Shown: positions 33,156 to 41,279, numbered from the stretch's first letter. The stretch is 49,835 nucleotides of DNA from [Streptosporangium] indianense (GCF_021474405.1 NZ_JAKEIO010000052.1:1-49835); one strand, 5' to 3'. Notes: generated from the sequence alone by a model not told the origin. A program made the numbers and translations.

Positions 33156-33923
33156 ATGATGCAGGTGTGCCTGAACGGTTCGCGGACGGCCGCCGACGGC
33201 GTGGCCGTGCCGCTGACGCCCGAGGCGATGGCCGACTCCGCCGCCGGGGCGGTGGCCGCCGGGGCGACGGACATCCACGTCCATCCCAAGACGCCCTGCG
33301 GGCAGGACACGTTGTCGCCGCGGGTGCTCGCACAGACACTGCCGGCGATCCGGGAGCGGGTGGCGGTGCCGGTCGGTGTGACCACGGGCGCGTGGGCGGA
33401 GCCCGACCCCGCGGCCCGGCTGGAGCGGATCCGCGCCTGGACCGTGCTGCCCGACCACGCCTCGGTCAACTGGCACGAGCCGGGGGCGGAGGAGACGGCC
33501 GCGCTGCTCATGGAGCTCGGGGTGGGGGTGGAGGCCGGCATCTGGTCGGGCACGGACGGGGCGGAGCGGTTCGCTGCCTCGCCGCTCGGGCCGAAGGTGC
33601 TGAGGGTCCTGGCGGAGGTGACGGACACCGACCCTTCGGACGCGGTCGCTGCCGCGCATGAACTGCTGTCAGCCATCGGGTCCGCGCACGGCCGCCCGGT
33701 CCTGCTGCACGGGGAGGACGCAGGCGCGTGGCCGGTGCTGCGACTGGCGGGCGGTCTCGGCCTGGCCACGCGGATCGGACTGGAGGACGCCCTGGTCCTG
33801 CCGGACGGAAAGCGGGCGGGATCCAACGCGGACCTGGTCGCGGCGGGGCTCGCGGAGTACGGGGCGAGCCGGGCGGGCGTTACCCGCGACCGCCCCGGTC
33901 GACCATCAGGCGGGAACCGGTGA
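33156..33923 (+). CDS. BKACE family (DUF849) beta-keto acid cleavage enzyme
   Basis: A 255-residue cytoplasmic enzyme. MMQVCLNGSRTAAD, DIHVHPKT (zinc His at 41 and 43), VNWHEPG and LLHGEDAGAWP match the beta-keto acid cleavage family, whose founding member is 3-keto-5-aminohexanoate cleavage enzyme. Such enzymes condense a beta-keto acid with acetyl-CoA and release acetoacetate. The protein is shorter than the 270-310 residue norm. ATG 33156 is chosen by similarity; no clear ribosome site precedes it. Its 3' end overlaps the convergent soxR by 44 bp. Confidence 0.85.
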   Translation: MMQVCLNGSRTAADGVAVPLTPEAMADSAAGAVAAGATDIHVHPKTPCGQDTLSPRVLAQTLPAIRERVAVPVGVTTGAWAEPDPAARLERIRAWTVLPDHASVNWHEPGAEETAALLMELGVGVEAGIWSGTDGAERFAASPLGPKVLRVLAEVTDTDPSDAVAAAHELLSAIGSAHGRPVLLHGEDAGAWPVLRLAGGLGLATRIGLEDALVLPDGKRAGSNADLVAAGLAEYGASRAGVTRDRPGRPSGGNR

Positions 33924-34347
33924 GGCGTTCGCCGAAGGCGTCGTCCGGGTTGGACAGGACACAGGTGTCCAGGGAGAGGCAGCCGCAGCCGATGCAGTCG
34001 GTCAGATGGTCCCGGAGGCGGTTGAGCTGCTTGATGCGCTCCTCCAGTTCGGTGCGCCAGGTCTCCGAGAGGTGCGCCCAGTCCTCCCTGGTCGGCGTCC
34101 GCTCCTCCGGAAGCTGCGTCAGCGCCTCACGGATCGTCGCCAGCGGGATACCGACCCGCTGCGCGGCCCTGATGAACGCGACCCGGCGCAGCGTGTCGCG
34201 GGCGTAGCGGCGCTGGTTGCCCGAGGTCCGGCGGCTGCTGATCAAGCCCTTGGACTCGTAGAAGTGCAGGGCGGAGACGGCGGCGCCGCTGCGCGCCGCG
34301 AGCTGGCCGACCGTGAGCTCATGGATCTTCTCTGGAATCCGGTGCAC
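33880..34347 (-). CDS. soxR: SoxR redox-sensing MerR regulator
   Basis: A 155-residue MerR-family activator. Winged helix at 10-75 (LTVGQLAARSGAAVSALHFYESKGL), coiled linker at 92-115, and [2Fe-2S] cysteines C118, C121, C123 and C129 in CIGCGCLSLDTC (CX2CXCX5C). In Streptomyces SoxR responds to redox-active antibiotics and turns on detoxifying genes. The GTG start at 34347 has TAGGG-like sequence upstream. No canonical SoxR box is visible in the divergent region towards MaoC, so its targets are likely elsewhere. Confidence 0.93.
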   Translation of the reverse strand: MHRIPEKIHELTVGQLAARSGAAVSALHFYESKGLISSRRTSGNQRRYARDTLRRVAFIRAAQRVGIPLATIREALTQLPEERTPTREDWAHLSETWRTELEERIKQLNRLRDHLTDCIGCGCLSLDTCVLSNPDDAFGERLTGSRLMVDRGGRG

Positions 34348-34369
34348 CCCGCGAACCCTACCGAGTCCG

Positions 34370-34412
34370 TTGACACAGCCCCGGCGGGCGACCATGCTAA
34401 GCAGTCGCTTAG
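34370..34412 (+). promoter_or_regulatory. MaoC promoter with TetR-type operator
   Basis: TTGACA (34370-34375), 17-bp spacer, CATGCT (34393-34398), overlapped by the palindrome CTAAGCAGTCGCTTAG (34397-34412). Twelve of its 16 bases match the motif at 35619-35634 in front of the TetR gene (read as CTAAGCGCTCGCTCAC). The location over the -10 suits repression. Confidence 0.6.
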
Positions 34413-34458
34413 ACATATGAGCGGGCAGACTCCCTGGACACGAGAGGCCTGGAAGAAC

Positions 34459-34920
34459 ATGGCAGAGCCGAGGATCTTCACGTCCGTCGACGACCTGAGG
34501 GCGGCGGTGGGCGAACAGCTGGGGTACACCGACTGGCTCGACATCGACCAGAAGCGGATCGACCTCTTCGCGGAGGCCACCGGTGACCACCAGTGGATCC
34601 ACGTCGACGCGGAGAAGGCCGCCGCGGGCCCCTTCGGCACCACCATCGCGCACGGCTATCTGACCCTGTCCCTGCTGCCCCTCTTCGGACCGCAGCTGAT
34701 CGCCGTCGAGGGCGTCAAGATGGGCGTCAACTACGGCACGAACAAGGTGCGTTTCCCCGCCCCCGTCCCGGTCGGCTCCCGGCTGCGCGCCACCGCCGCC
34801 ATCAGCGCCGTCGACGAGGTGCCGGGCGGCGTCCAGGTGGCCGTCGCCTTCAGCGTCGAGCGCGAGGGCGGCGACAAGCCGGTCTGCGTCGCCGAGTCCG
34901 TGGCGCGCTACTACTTCTGA
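34459..34920 (+). CDS. MaoC family (R)-specific enoyl-CoA hydratase
   Basis: A 153-residue hot-dog-fold hydratase. The catalytic dyad lies in FAEATGDHQWIHVD (D43, H48), and GTTIAHGYLTLSLLP and GVNYGTNKVRFPAPV complete the family pattern. It hydrates trans-2-enoyl-CoA to (R)-3-hydroxyacyl-CoA. It stands alone between soxR and a TetR gene; a shared operator motif points to control by that TetR. ATG 34459 follows CTGGAAGAAC. Confidence 0.92.
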   Translation: MAEPRIFTSVDDLRAAVGEQLGYTDWLDIDQKRIDLFAEATGDHQWIHVDAEKAAAGPFGTTIAHGYLTLSLLPLFGPQLIAVEGVKMGVNYGTNKVRFPAPVPVGSRLRATAAISAVDEVPGGVQVAVAFSVEREGGDKPVCVAESVARYYF

Positions 34921-34937
34921 GGCCGGGGCTCCCGGCG

Positions 34938-35573
34938 TCAGGCCGCCGGGTTCCGGGCCCCGACCATCCGCAGGACGAGGTCGGCGTACAGCTCGCCGAC
35001 CTCCTCCGGCGTCCGGGGCCCGCCGACGCTGAACCACCGGGCCACGTCGATGCAGAGGGAGAGCACGGCCAGCGTCGTGCCGTGCACGTCGAGGACGTCG
35101 AACTCGCCCGACTCCACACCCTCCTCGATGATCCGGCGCACCTCGCCGTCGACCTCGCGGCGCAGCGCGAGGATCTCGGCGCGGGCGTCGGGTCCGAGCG
35201 AGTCGAGTTCGTACTGCACGACCCGCGCGGTGGTACGTCCGCCCGCGTGCCAGCGCACGAAGGAGCTGACCGCGCCGGCGAGCCGCTCGGTGGGGGTGCC
35301 CTCCCGCCGGGACGCCGTCCGCAGGATCTCCAGGGCCTTCTCGTGCCCGATCCTGCTGATGCGGTGCAGCAGCTCCTCCTTGGTCTTGTAGTGGATGTAG
35401 AGCGCCGCCGGGCTCATGCCGGCACGGCCCGCGATGTCCCGGGTCGTCGTCGCGTGGTAGCCACGCTCGGCGAAGGCCTCCACCGCGGCCACCAGCAGCC
35501 GCCGCGCCGCGTCGGGCGTGACCTCGCCCCACGCCTGCGCCTCGCCGCCGGCCGTCTCCTCCGCCGTACTCAT
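34938..35573 (-). CDS. TetR family regulator (KstR-like), probable repressor of MaoC and itself
   Basis: A 211-residue regulator. The HTH region is ARRLLVAAVEAFAERGYHATTTRDIAGRAGMS with ALYIHYKTKEELL, given here in two parts: AFAERGYHATTTRDIAGRAG and PAALYIHYKTKEELL. The C-terminal domain resembles KstR-like lipid regulators (SFVRWHAGGRTTARVVQYEL). It is convergent with maoC (17 bp) and carries an operator-like motif 46 bp upstream of its start, overlapping its promoter. ATG 35573 has GAGAGGGGCGAGCG upstream. The ligand is probably an acyl-CoA. Confidence 0.88.
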   Translation of the reverse strand: MSTAEETAGGEAQAWGEVTPDAARRLLVAAVEAFAERGYHATTTRDIAGRAGMSPAALYIHYKTKEELLHRISRIGHEKALEILRTASRREGTPTERLAGAVSSFVRWHAGGRTTARVVQYELDSLGPDARAEILALRREVDGEVRRIIEEGVESGEFDVLDVHGTTLAVLSLCIDVARWFSVGGPRTPEEVGELYADLVLRMVGARNPAA

Positions 35574-35618
35574 CGCTCGCCCCTCTCCACTGGCAGGAGC
35601 AACACCATACCGCCGAAG

Positions 35619-35634
35619 GTGAGCGAGCGCTTAG
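35619..35634 (-). promoter_or_regulatory. Operator-like motif upstream of the TetR gene
   Basis: On the minus strand CTAAGCGCTCGCTCAC, 46 bp before the TetR start and matching the MaoC promoter palindrome in 12 of 16 positions. TATGGT at about 35603-35608 (minus) could be the -10. Suggests autoregulation. Confidence 0.55.
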
Positions 35635-35643
35635 TGTGGCCGC

Positions 35644-35895
35644 TCAGCGCTTCTCGTAGGGGGCGTACGAGGGGGCCACGCCCGTCCCCTCCTGGCGGTC
35701 CCGGATCACCTTGGACAGGGTGAAGGCCGAGGTGACCAGGTACAGGACGGCGATGGCGAGGAAGGCCCGCACCCAGGCGTCGGCGCTCAGCTGGTAGATG
35801 CCGATGGCGGTGGCGGCCATGGCGACGGCGAAGGAGGCGACGGCCTGTCCGTAGAAGGCTGCCGTGTTCTGCTGCTTGCCCGGTGTGTCACTCAT
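35644..35895 (-). CDS. Small two-helix membrane protein (YiaA/YiaB type)
   Basis: An 83-residue protein with two transmembrane segments (AAFYGQAVASFAVAMAATAIG and VRAFLAIAVLYLVTSAFTL, each trimmed) and short polar ends; this is the YiaAB two-helix domain by its spacing and the LSKVIRDRQE loop. Function unknown. ATG 35895 (MSDTPGKQQ) is chosen by the family N-terminus; an upstream in-frame ATG at 35931 would add 12 residues. Confidence 0.8.
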   Translation of the reverse strand: MSDTPGKQQNTAAFYGQAVASFAVAMAATAIGIYQLSADAWVRAFLAIAVLYLVTSAFTLSKVIRDRQEGTGVAPSYAPYEKR

Positions 35896-35955
35896 GGGCG
35901 ACAGCATCGGCGGACGTGGCCCGCGCCACATCCGCCGAGGTACTCAGAAACGTAC

Positions 35956-37110
35956 TCAGAACGCCGACACGCCCGTCAGCGCCCGCCCGATGACCAGCTT
36001 CTGGATCTGGCTCGTGCCCTCGTAGAGGGTCATCACCCGGGCGTCCCGCAGCAGTTTGCCCGCCGGGTACTCGTCGATGTAGCCGTAGCCGCCGAAGACC
36101 TGGAGCGCGTTGTTGGCGGCGCGGACGGCGGCCTCCGAGGCGAACAGCTTGGCCTTGGACGACTCCACCGCGAACGGCCGCCCCCGGTCGATCAGGTCGG
36201 CGACCCGCCAGGTCAGCAGCCGCGCGGCGTCGACGTCCAGGGCGATGTCGCTGAGCAGTTCCTGCACGAGCTGGTGGTGGGCGATGGTTTTGCCGAACTG
36301 CTCGCGCTCCCCCGCGTAGCGCACGGCCGCGTCGAGGGCGGCCTGGGCGATGCCGACGCAGCCCGCGGCGACCGACATCCGGCCCTTGGCGAGCGCCGAC
36401 ATGGCGATCGAAAAGCCCTTGCCCTCCTCCCCGAGCAGGGCGGAGGCCGGTATCCGCACGTCCTCCAGGACCAGTTCGGCGGTGGCCTGGCCGCGCAGCC
36501 CGAGCTTGCCGTGGATGGTGCGGCGGGTCAGGCCGGGCGTGTCGGTGGGGACGAGGAAGGCGGAGACGCCCTTGTGGCCGGGGGCGTCCGTGGAGCGGGC
36601 GAAGAGCAGGACCACATCGGCCCAGGTGCCGTTGGTGATGAACATCTTGGTGCCGTTGAGGACGTAGTCGTCACCGTCCCGTACCGCCCGGGTCGCCAGG
36701 TTGCCCGCGTCGGAGCCGGTGCCGGGCTCGGTCAGGCCGAAGCAGCCGACCGCCGCGCCGGAGGTCAGGCCGGGCAGCCAGCGCCGCTTCTGCTCCTCGC
36801 TCCCCCAGGCGGCGACGGTCTTGGCGACCAGCCCCAGGGAGACGGAGACGATGCCGCGCACGGACGAGTCGCCCCGCCCCAGTTCCTCCGTGACCAGGCA
36901 GTACGCGAGGTGGTCGCCGCCGGAGCCGCCGTACTCCTCGTCGATCGTCAGGCCGAGGAAGCCGACGTCGCCGAGCTTCTTGACGATGCCCCGGTCGACC
37001 TCCTCGGCACGGTCCCAGGCGACGACGTGCGGGGTGATCTCGCGCTCCACGAAGTCCCGCGCGAGCTGACGGACCGCGCTCTGCTCTTCGCTGAGCTCCA
37101 GATTCACCAC
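35956..37110 (-). CDS. Acyl-CoA dehydrogenase
   Basis: A 384-residue flavoenzyme of the short/medium-chain ACAD family. Motifs: GLTEPGTGSDAGNL and LNGTKMFITNGTWADV (FAD/substrate), EREQFGKTIAHHQLVQELL, and QVFGGYGYIDEYPAGKLLRDAR near the C-terminus with EGTSQIQKLVIGR at the end. The catalytic Glu is in LYEGTS. It introduces the alpha-beta double bond of an acyl-CoA. The start is GTG 37110 or GTG 37107. It is divergent from a TetR gene with a 19-bp operator between, which is the usual layout for control by that TetR. Confidence 0.93.
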   Translation of the reverse strand: MVNLELSEEQSAVRQLARDFVEREITPHVVAWDRAEEVDRGIVKKLGDVGFLGLTIDEEYGGSGGDHLAYCLVTEELGRGDSSVRGIVSVSLGLVAKTVAAWGSEEQKRRWLPGLTSGAAVGCFGLTEPGTGSDAGNLATRAVRDGDDYVLNGTKMFITNGTWADVVLLFARSTDAPGHKGVSAFLVPTDTPGLTRRTIHGKLGLRGQATAELVLEDVRIPASALLGEEGKGFSIAMSALAKGRMSVAAGCVGIAQAALDAAVRYAGEREQFGKTIAHHQLVQELLSDIALDVDAARLLTWRVADLIDRGRPFAVESSKAKLFASEAAVRAANNALQVFGGYGYIDEYPAGKLLRDARVMTLYEGTSQIQKLVIGRALTGVSAF

Positions 37111-37145
37111 AGGTCACCCCACTGAAAGCCGAAAGCTGTACGTTT

Positions 37146-37164
37146 AAATTAGCACTGCTAGTTT
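37146..37164. promoter_or_regulatory. 19-bp TetR operator between ACAD and TetR genes
   Basis: AAATTAGCA-C-TGCTAGTTT: 9-bp arms with one mismatch. It lies 36 bp from the ACAD start and 27 bp from the TetR start. A closely related palindrome (15 of 19 identical) is at 43868-43886, before the aldehyde dehydrogenase operon. Confidence 0.75.
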
Positions 37165-37190
37165 CTCCGTGCAGCCCTACTATGTGCGCC

Positions 37191-37832
37191 ATGGCCCGAC
37201 CGCGCAAGCCCTTGCTCAGCACCGACCGGATCGTCGAGACGGCCCGCGCGCTCGTGGACGCGGAGGGTCTGGCCGCCGTCTCCACGCGGCGCCTCGCGGC
37301 CGAACTGGGGGTCAGTGGGCCGTCGCTGTACAACCACTTCCGCACCAAGGACGAGATCCTTGAGGCGGTCGCCGACTCGGTGAGCGGCCAGGTGGACCTG
37401 TCGATGTTCCAGGACGGCCGGGACTGGCGGACCGCGCTGCACGACTGGGCCGTCTCCTACCGGGCCGCGCTGCGCGACCACCCGAACATCGTCCCGGTGC
37501 TGGCCCGCGGCCCGGGCCGCCGTCCGGCCGGACTTCGCCTCGCGGACGCCGTCTACGGCGCGATGGTCGCCGCGGGCTGGCCGCCGGCCCAGGCCACGTC
37601 CATCGGCGCGCTGATGCGGTACTTCGTGATGGGCTCGGCTCTCGGCTCGTTCGCCGGGGGCTTCGTGGACGACGCGAGCGCCTACGACCCGGCCGACTAC
37701 CCCCACCTCCAGCAGGCCCACCGCCTGGCCGAACAGCAGGAGAAGATCGACGAGAGGGCCTTCGAGACCGGACTGACGGCACTGCTGGACGGGCTGGCGC
37801 GGCAGTACGAGCAGGTGCGGCGTACGGCGTAG
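37191..37832 (+). CDS. TetR family regulator of the ACAD and, likely, ALDH-ADH genes
   Basis: A 213-residue regulator of the TetR_C (tetracycline repressor C-terminal) type: DRIVETARALVDAEGLAAVS then RRLAAELGVSGPSLYNHFRTKDEIL. C-terminal helices have the DHPNIVPVLARGPGRRPAG pattern. It is divergent from the acyl-CoA dehydrogenase, and the 19-bp palindrome between them fits autoregulation. ATG 37191 (MARPRKPLL) is preferred over 37182 by family N-terminus. Confidence 0.88.
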   Translation: MARPRKPLLSTDRIVETARALVDAEGLAAVSTRRLAAELGVSGPSLYNHFRTKDEILEAVADSVSGQVDLSMFQDGRDWRTALHDWAVSYRAALRDHPNIVPVLARGPGRRPAGLRLADAVYGAMVAAGWPPAQATSIGALMRYFVMGSALGSFAGGFVDDASAYDPADYPHLQQAHRLAEQQEKIDERAFETGLTALLDGLARQYEQVRRTA

Positions 37833-37840
37833 GCCACGCC

Positions 37841-37872
37841 ACGGACGTTTCGGCGCCGGCCGAACCGTCCGT
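37841..37872. terminator. Inverted repeat between TetR and ArsR genes
   Basis: 14-bp arms with one mismatch (37841-37854, 37859-37872, arm ACGGACGTTTCGGC), 4-nt loop. It starts 8 bp after the TetR stop and ends 16 bp before the ArsR start, so it can end the TetR transcript. Being so near the ArsR start, it could also be that regulator's operator. Confidence 0.6.
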
Positions 37873-37888
37873 GTCCCATGCTGGAGGC

Positions 37889-38599
37889 ATGACCACGAGG
37901 GATCCGCAGGCAACGGCCCTGGCACGGCTCGCCGCGCTCTTCGCGGACGAGACCCGGGCCGCGTGCCTGCTGGCGCTGCTCGACGGACGGGCCTGGACCG
38001 CGAGCGAGCTGGCGCGGCACGCGGGGGTCGCCGCGTCGACGCTGAGCGAGCACGTGAGCCGGCTCGTCGCGGGCGGGCTGCTCACCGAGGAGCGGCAGGG
38101 CCGGCACCGGTACGTCCGGCTGGCCGACGCCCGGGTCGCGCAGCTGCTGGAGGACCTGGCCGCCCAGGTCACACCGGAAAGGGCGGAACGGCCGCGCACG
38201 CTGCGGGCGTCGAGCGCCGGCTCGGCGATGGCCCGGGGCCGCACCTGCTACGACCATCTCGCCGGGCGGCTCGGCATCGCGGTCACCGACGCGCTGACGG
38301 CACGCGGGCTGCTGGAGCAGGAGAGGGGGTTCGCACTCACGGACGCCGGGCTGGCCTGGTTCGCGTCGGCCGGGATCGGCCTGGAGCGGCGTGGCCGGCG
38401 CCCCCTGGCCCGGGCCTGCCTCGACTGGACCGAGCGCCGTCCTCACCTGGCCGGTGTCGCGGGCGCGGCCCTGTGCCGGCACGCCCTGGACACGGGCTGG
38501 TGCGTGCGCATCGGCTCCGAGCGCGCCGTGAGGGTGACGGCGGCCGGCGAACGCGCCCTGTTCGACCTGCTGGGGGTGGAGGCCGTCGCGTTGCGATAG
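37889..38599 (+). CDS. ArsR family winged-helix regulator
   Basis: A 236-residue regulator. N-terminal ArsR HTH (LAALFADETRAACLLALLDGR, TASELARHAGVAASTLSEHVSRL, here in parts) at about 10-90. A second half (100-236) has additional winged-helix features (RTCYDHLAGRLGIAVTDAL). There are no clustered metal-binding Cys, so a metal sensor is unlikely. ATG 37889 follows CTGGAGG. It is separated from the next gene by 200 bp, so it may regulate the EamA transporter. Confidence 0.85.
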   Translation: MTTRDPQATALARLAALFADETRAACLLALLDGRAWTASELARHAGVAASTLSEHVSRLVAGGLLTEERQGRHRYVRLADARVAQLLEDLAAQVTPERAERPRTLRASSAGSAMARGRTCYDHLAGRLGIAVTDALTARGLLEQERGFALTDAGLAWFASAGIGLERRGRRPLARACLDWTERRPHLAGVAGAALCRHALDTGWCVRIGSERAVRVTAAGERALFDLLGVEAVALR

Positions 38600-38626
38600 C
38601 CCCGTCCGGCGCCCGGCCGCTCCAGC

Positions 38627-38732
38627 ACGGCGCAATCCCCGGCCGAGCGCGATACCAACGGCCCACCTGCACGACGCGATCCCCCGCCGCGCACACGGCG
38701 CGTCGTCCGGCCCGGTACGGCGCTTTCCCCGG
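38627..38732. repeat. Three spaced motif copies in the leader of the EamA permease
   Basis: ACGGCGCAATCCCCGG (38627), ACGACGCGATCCCCCG (38671) and ACGGCGCTTTCCCCGG (38717) stand 44 and 46 bp apart in the 198-bp gene-free gap before the EamA permease. Regular spacing near four helix turns suggests cooperative binding, but this may be chance. Confidence 0.3.
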
Positions 38733-38800
38733 TGCGCCCGATGCTCCGTCCGAAATCCGCGAGCCTTCCGGTCCCTCCCCTTCCTAGCCTCTGGAGCATG

Positions 38801-39760
38801 ATGTCGAACTCCCCGTCCCGTCCCGGCCGCCGGGCTGAGCTGCTGGCTGCCGGTGCGGCCGCGGTCACCGTCGTGCTGTGGGCTTCCGCCTTCGTGTCGA
38901 TCCGCAGCGCCGGTGACGCCTACGCGCCGGGCGCCCTGGCCCTCGGGCGGCTGCTGGCCGGGGCACTGATGCTGGGGGTGATCTGTCTGCTGCGGCGGGA
39001 GGGGCTGCCACCGCGCTCGGCCTGGCGCGGGATCGCGATATCCGGCGTGCTGTGGTTCGGCTTCTACATGGTCGCCTTGAACTGGGGCGAGCAGCAGGTC
39101 GACGCGGGGACGGCCGCCCTGGTCGTGAACACCGGGCCGATCCTCATCGCGCTGCTCGGGGCCCGGCTGCTGGGCGACCCGATGCCGCCGCGGCTGCTGG
39201 CGGGCATGGCCGTGTCGTTCGCCGGTGCCGTGACGGTGGGTCTCTCGATGTCGGGCGAGGGTGGTTCCTCGGTGCTCGGGGTCGTGCTGTGCCTGCTGGC
39301 GGCGATCGCGTACGCCGCGGGTGTCGTGGCGCAGAAGCCCGCGCTGGGCTCGGCCAGCCCCTTGCAGGTGACGACGTTCGGGTGTCTGGTCGGCGCGGTG
39401 CTGTGCCTGCCGTTCGCCGGGCAGCTCGTCCAGGAGGCCGCCACGGCTCCCCTCTCGGCGACGCTCAACATGCTCTACCTGGGCGTCTTCCCGACCGCCC
39501 TCGCCTTCACGACGTGGGCGTACGCCCTGTCCCGCACGACCGCGAGCCGGATGGGCGCGACGACGTACGCGGCGCCCGCGCTGGTCGTGCTGATGTCCTG
39601 GCTGTTCCTCGGCGAGGTGCCGGGGCTGCTCACCCTGGTGGGCGGTGTGCTGTGCCTGGCGGGCGTGGCGGTGTCGCGGTCGCGGACGGCGGCCCGGGCG
39701 GTGACTCCGGAAGCGGTTCCGGAGCCACTGCCCGAGGAGACCGGGGACTCAGCCCGCTGA
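38801..39760 (+). CDS. EamA family (DMT) transporter
   Basis: A 319-residue membrane protein with ten helices in two EamA repeats (first helix VTVVLWASAFVSIRSAGD, loop GEQQVDAGTAALVVNTGPI, second repeat start GVVLCLLAAIAYAAGVV). Typical metabolite exporter of the RhaT/YdcZ-like group. ATG 38801 lies 5 bp after CTGGAG; ATG 38798 is one codon upstream. The 3' end overlaps the convergent MHS transporter by 12 bp. Confidence 0.88.
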   Translation: MSNSPSRPGRRAELLAAGAAAVTVVLWASAFVSIRSAGDAYAPGALALGRLLAGALMLGVICLLRREGLPPRSAWRGIAISGVLWFGFYMVALNWGEQQVDAGTAALVVNTGPILIALLGARLLGDPMPPRLLAGMAVSFAGAVTVGLSMSGEGGSSVLGVVLCLLAAIAYAAGVVAQKPALGSASPLQVTTFGCLVGAVLCLPFAGQLVQEAATAPLSATLNMLYLGVFPTALAFTTWAYALSRTTASRMGATTYAAPALVVLMSWLFLGEVPGLLTLVGGVLCLAGVAVSRSRTAARAVTPEAVPEPLPEETGDSAR

Positions 39761-41128
39761 CTCCGCCTGCGTCTCCGCTTCGGCCTTCGCCTCCGGCGCG
39801 CTCTGCGCTGCGGCGCCGCGCGCCCGGTCCGCGAGGATCTTGATCGACACCAGGGCGATCACCGACAGCACGACGATGTAGCCGGACACGGCCATCGACG
39901 TGCCCGTCGCCTCCAGCAGCAGCACCATCATGAAGGGCGCGAGCCCGCCGCCCGCGACGGCCGCGATCTGGTAGCCGAGGGAGGCGCCGGTGTAGCGCAT
40001 CTCGGGCGTGAACAGCTCGGCGAACAGGGCGGCCTGAGGACCGTACATGATGCTCAGGAAGCAGCTCGCGACGAACGTGCCGACCGCGAGCCACAGCAGC
40101 GAGCCGGTGTCGATCAGCAGGAAGAGCGGTACGGCCCACAGGGCGATGCCGACCGCGCCGAAGGCGTAGATCCGGATGCGGCCCACGCGGTCGGAGAGCG
40201 CGGCGGCGGCCGGGATCAGCACCAGCTGGGTGAGGCTGACGCAGAGCGAGACCAGGAGCACCGGGCCCTTCTTCATGTCCAGTTCCCGGGTCGTGTAGTC
40301 GAGGACGCCGGTGATGAGGATGTAGAAGGTGGCGGTGTTCACCGCGAACGAGCCGCCGGCCAGGAACACCGTGCCCAGGTGGCCGCGCAGGATGGTGCGC
40401 AGCGGGGAGTTCTGCTCGGACTTCTCCTTCTCGGCGAGCGCCCGTTCGGCCTCCCGGAACGCCGGGGTCTCCTCGACGCGGGTGTGGATGTACCAGGCGA
40501 GGCCGAGCACCAGCAGACCGACCAGGAACGGCACGCGCCAGCCCCAGGCGGCGAACGCCGAGTCGGTGGTGAGCGCCCCGGCCAGCAGGAAGACGGTGTT
40601 GGCGGTGACCACGCCGATGGGGACGCCGAGTTGGACGACGCTGCCGTAGACGCCGCGCTTGCCCTCCGGGGCGTACTCGGTGGCCAGGAGCATCGCGCCG
40701 CCCCACTGGGCGCCGACGGCGACGCCCTGCGCGACCCGGAGCAGGACGAGCAGGATCGGGGCGGCCACGCCGATCGTGTCGTAGGTCGGCAGCAGGCCGA
40801 TGGCGGTGGTGGAGACGCCCATGAGGGTGAGCGCGAGGACGAGCATCGGCTTGCGGCCGCGCTTGTCGCCGAGGTGGCCGGCGACGATGCCGCCGATGGG
40901 GCGGGCGAGGAAGCCGACGGCGAAGGTCGCGAACGAGGCGAGAACGCCTGCGGTGGCGCTGCCGGAGGGGAAGTAGAGGTCGCCGAGTACGAGGGCGGCG
41001 GCGATGCCGAAGACGAAGTAGTCGTACCACTCGACGGCCGAGGCGAGCGCGGCCGCGGTGGCCACCCGGCGGCGGTTGCCGACGGCGGGTGAGGTCGTGA
41101 CGGATTGAGCGGAAGGTGCCGTGTCCAT
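39749..41128 (-). CDS. MHS family MFS transporter
   Basis: A 459-residue 12-helix symporter of the metabolite:H+ symporter group: ASAVEWYDYFVFGIAAALV (helix 1), GHLGDKRGRKPMLV (loop 2-3 signature), ARAQGVAVGAQWGGA-like motif (RVAQGVAVGAQWGGAMLL), RVEETPAFRE. Members import dicarboxylates, shikimate, aromatic or short-chain acids. The tail is Ala/Glu rich. The promoter (41186-41215) carries the operator-like motif of the kinase and ligase operons, suggesting it imports their substrate. ATG 41128 (MDTAPSAQS) is chosen; GTG 41137 is possible. Confidence 0.9.
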   Translation of the reverse strand: MDTAPSAQSVTTSPAVGNRRRVATAAALASAVEWYDYFVFGIAAALVLGDLYFPSGSATAGVLASFATFAVGFLARPIGGIVAGHLGDKRGRKPMLVLALTLMGVSTTAIGLLPTYDTIGVAAPILLVLLRVAQGVAVGAQWGGAMLLATEYAPEGKRGVYGSVVQLGVPIGVVTANTVFLLAGALTTDSAFAAWGWRVPFLVGLLVLGLAWYIHTRVEETPAFREAERALAEKEKSEQNSPLRTILRGHLGTVFLAGGSFAVNTATFYILITGVLDYTTRELDMKKGPVLLVSLCVSLTQLVLIPAAAALSDRVGRIRIYAFGAVGIALWAVPLFLLIDTGSLLWLAVGTFVASCFLSIMYGPQAALFAELFTPEMRYTGASLGYQIAAVAGGGLAPFMMVLLLEATGTSMAVSGYIVVLSVIALVSIKILADRARGAAAQSAPEAKAEAETQAESAG

Positions 41129-41185
41129 GCGGTGCACGCTCCGGGGGGTGCGGGGGACGGAACGGGGGGTGGCTCGGGTTCCGGG

Positions 41186-41215
41186 AACGTACTGACCGGA
41201 CGGTATGCCCGTCAA
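41186..41215 (-). promoter_or_regulatory. MHS transporter promoter with TetR-type operator
   Basis: On the minus strand TTGACG (41210-41215), an 18-bp spacer and TACGTT (41186-41191). The spacer is GGCATACCGTCCGGTCAG, matching the operator 14-mer of 17755 and 26563 at 12 of 14 positions and placed identically after the -35. Confidence 0.6.
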
Positions 41216-41279
41216 CGGGTCGTGCACCAGGACTTTTACCTGTACTTGGCATCGACCACGGGCCCGGGCATGCCGAAGG

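Noticed and set aside
34348..34458. SoxR box in the soxR-maoC gap
   Set aside because: No sequence close to the known SoxR operator; the palindrome present matches the TetR-associated motif instead.
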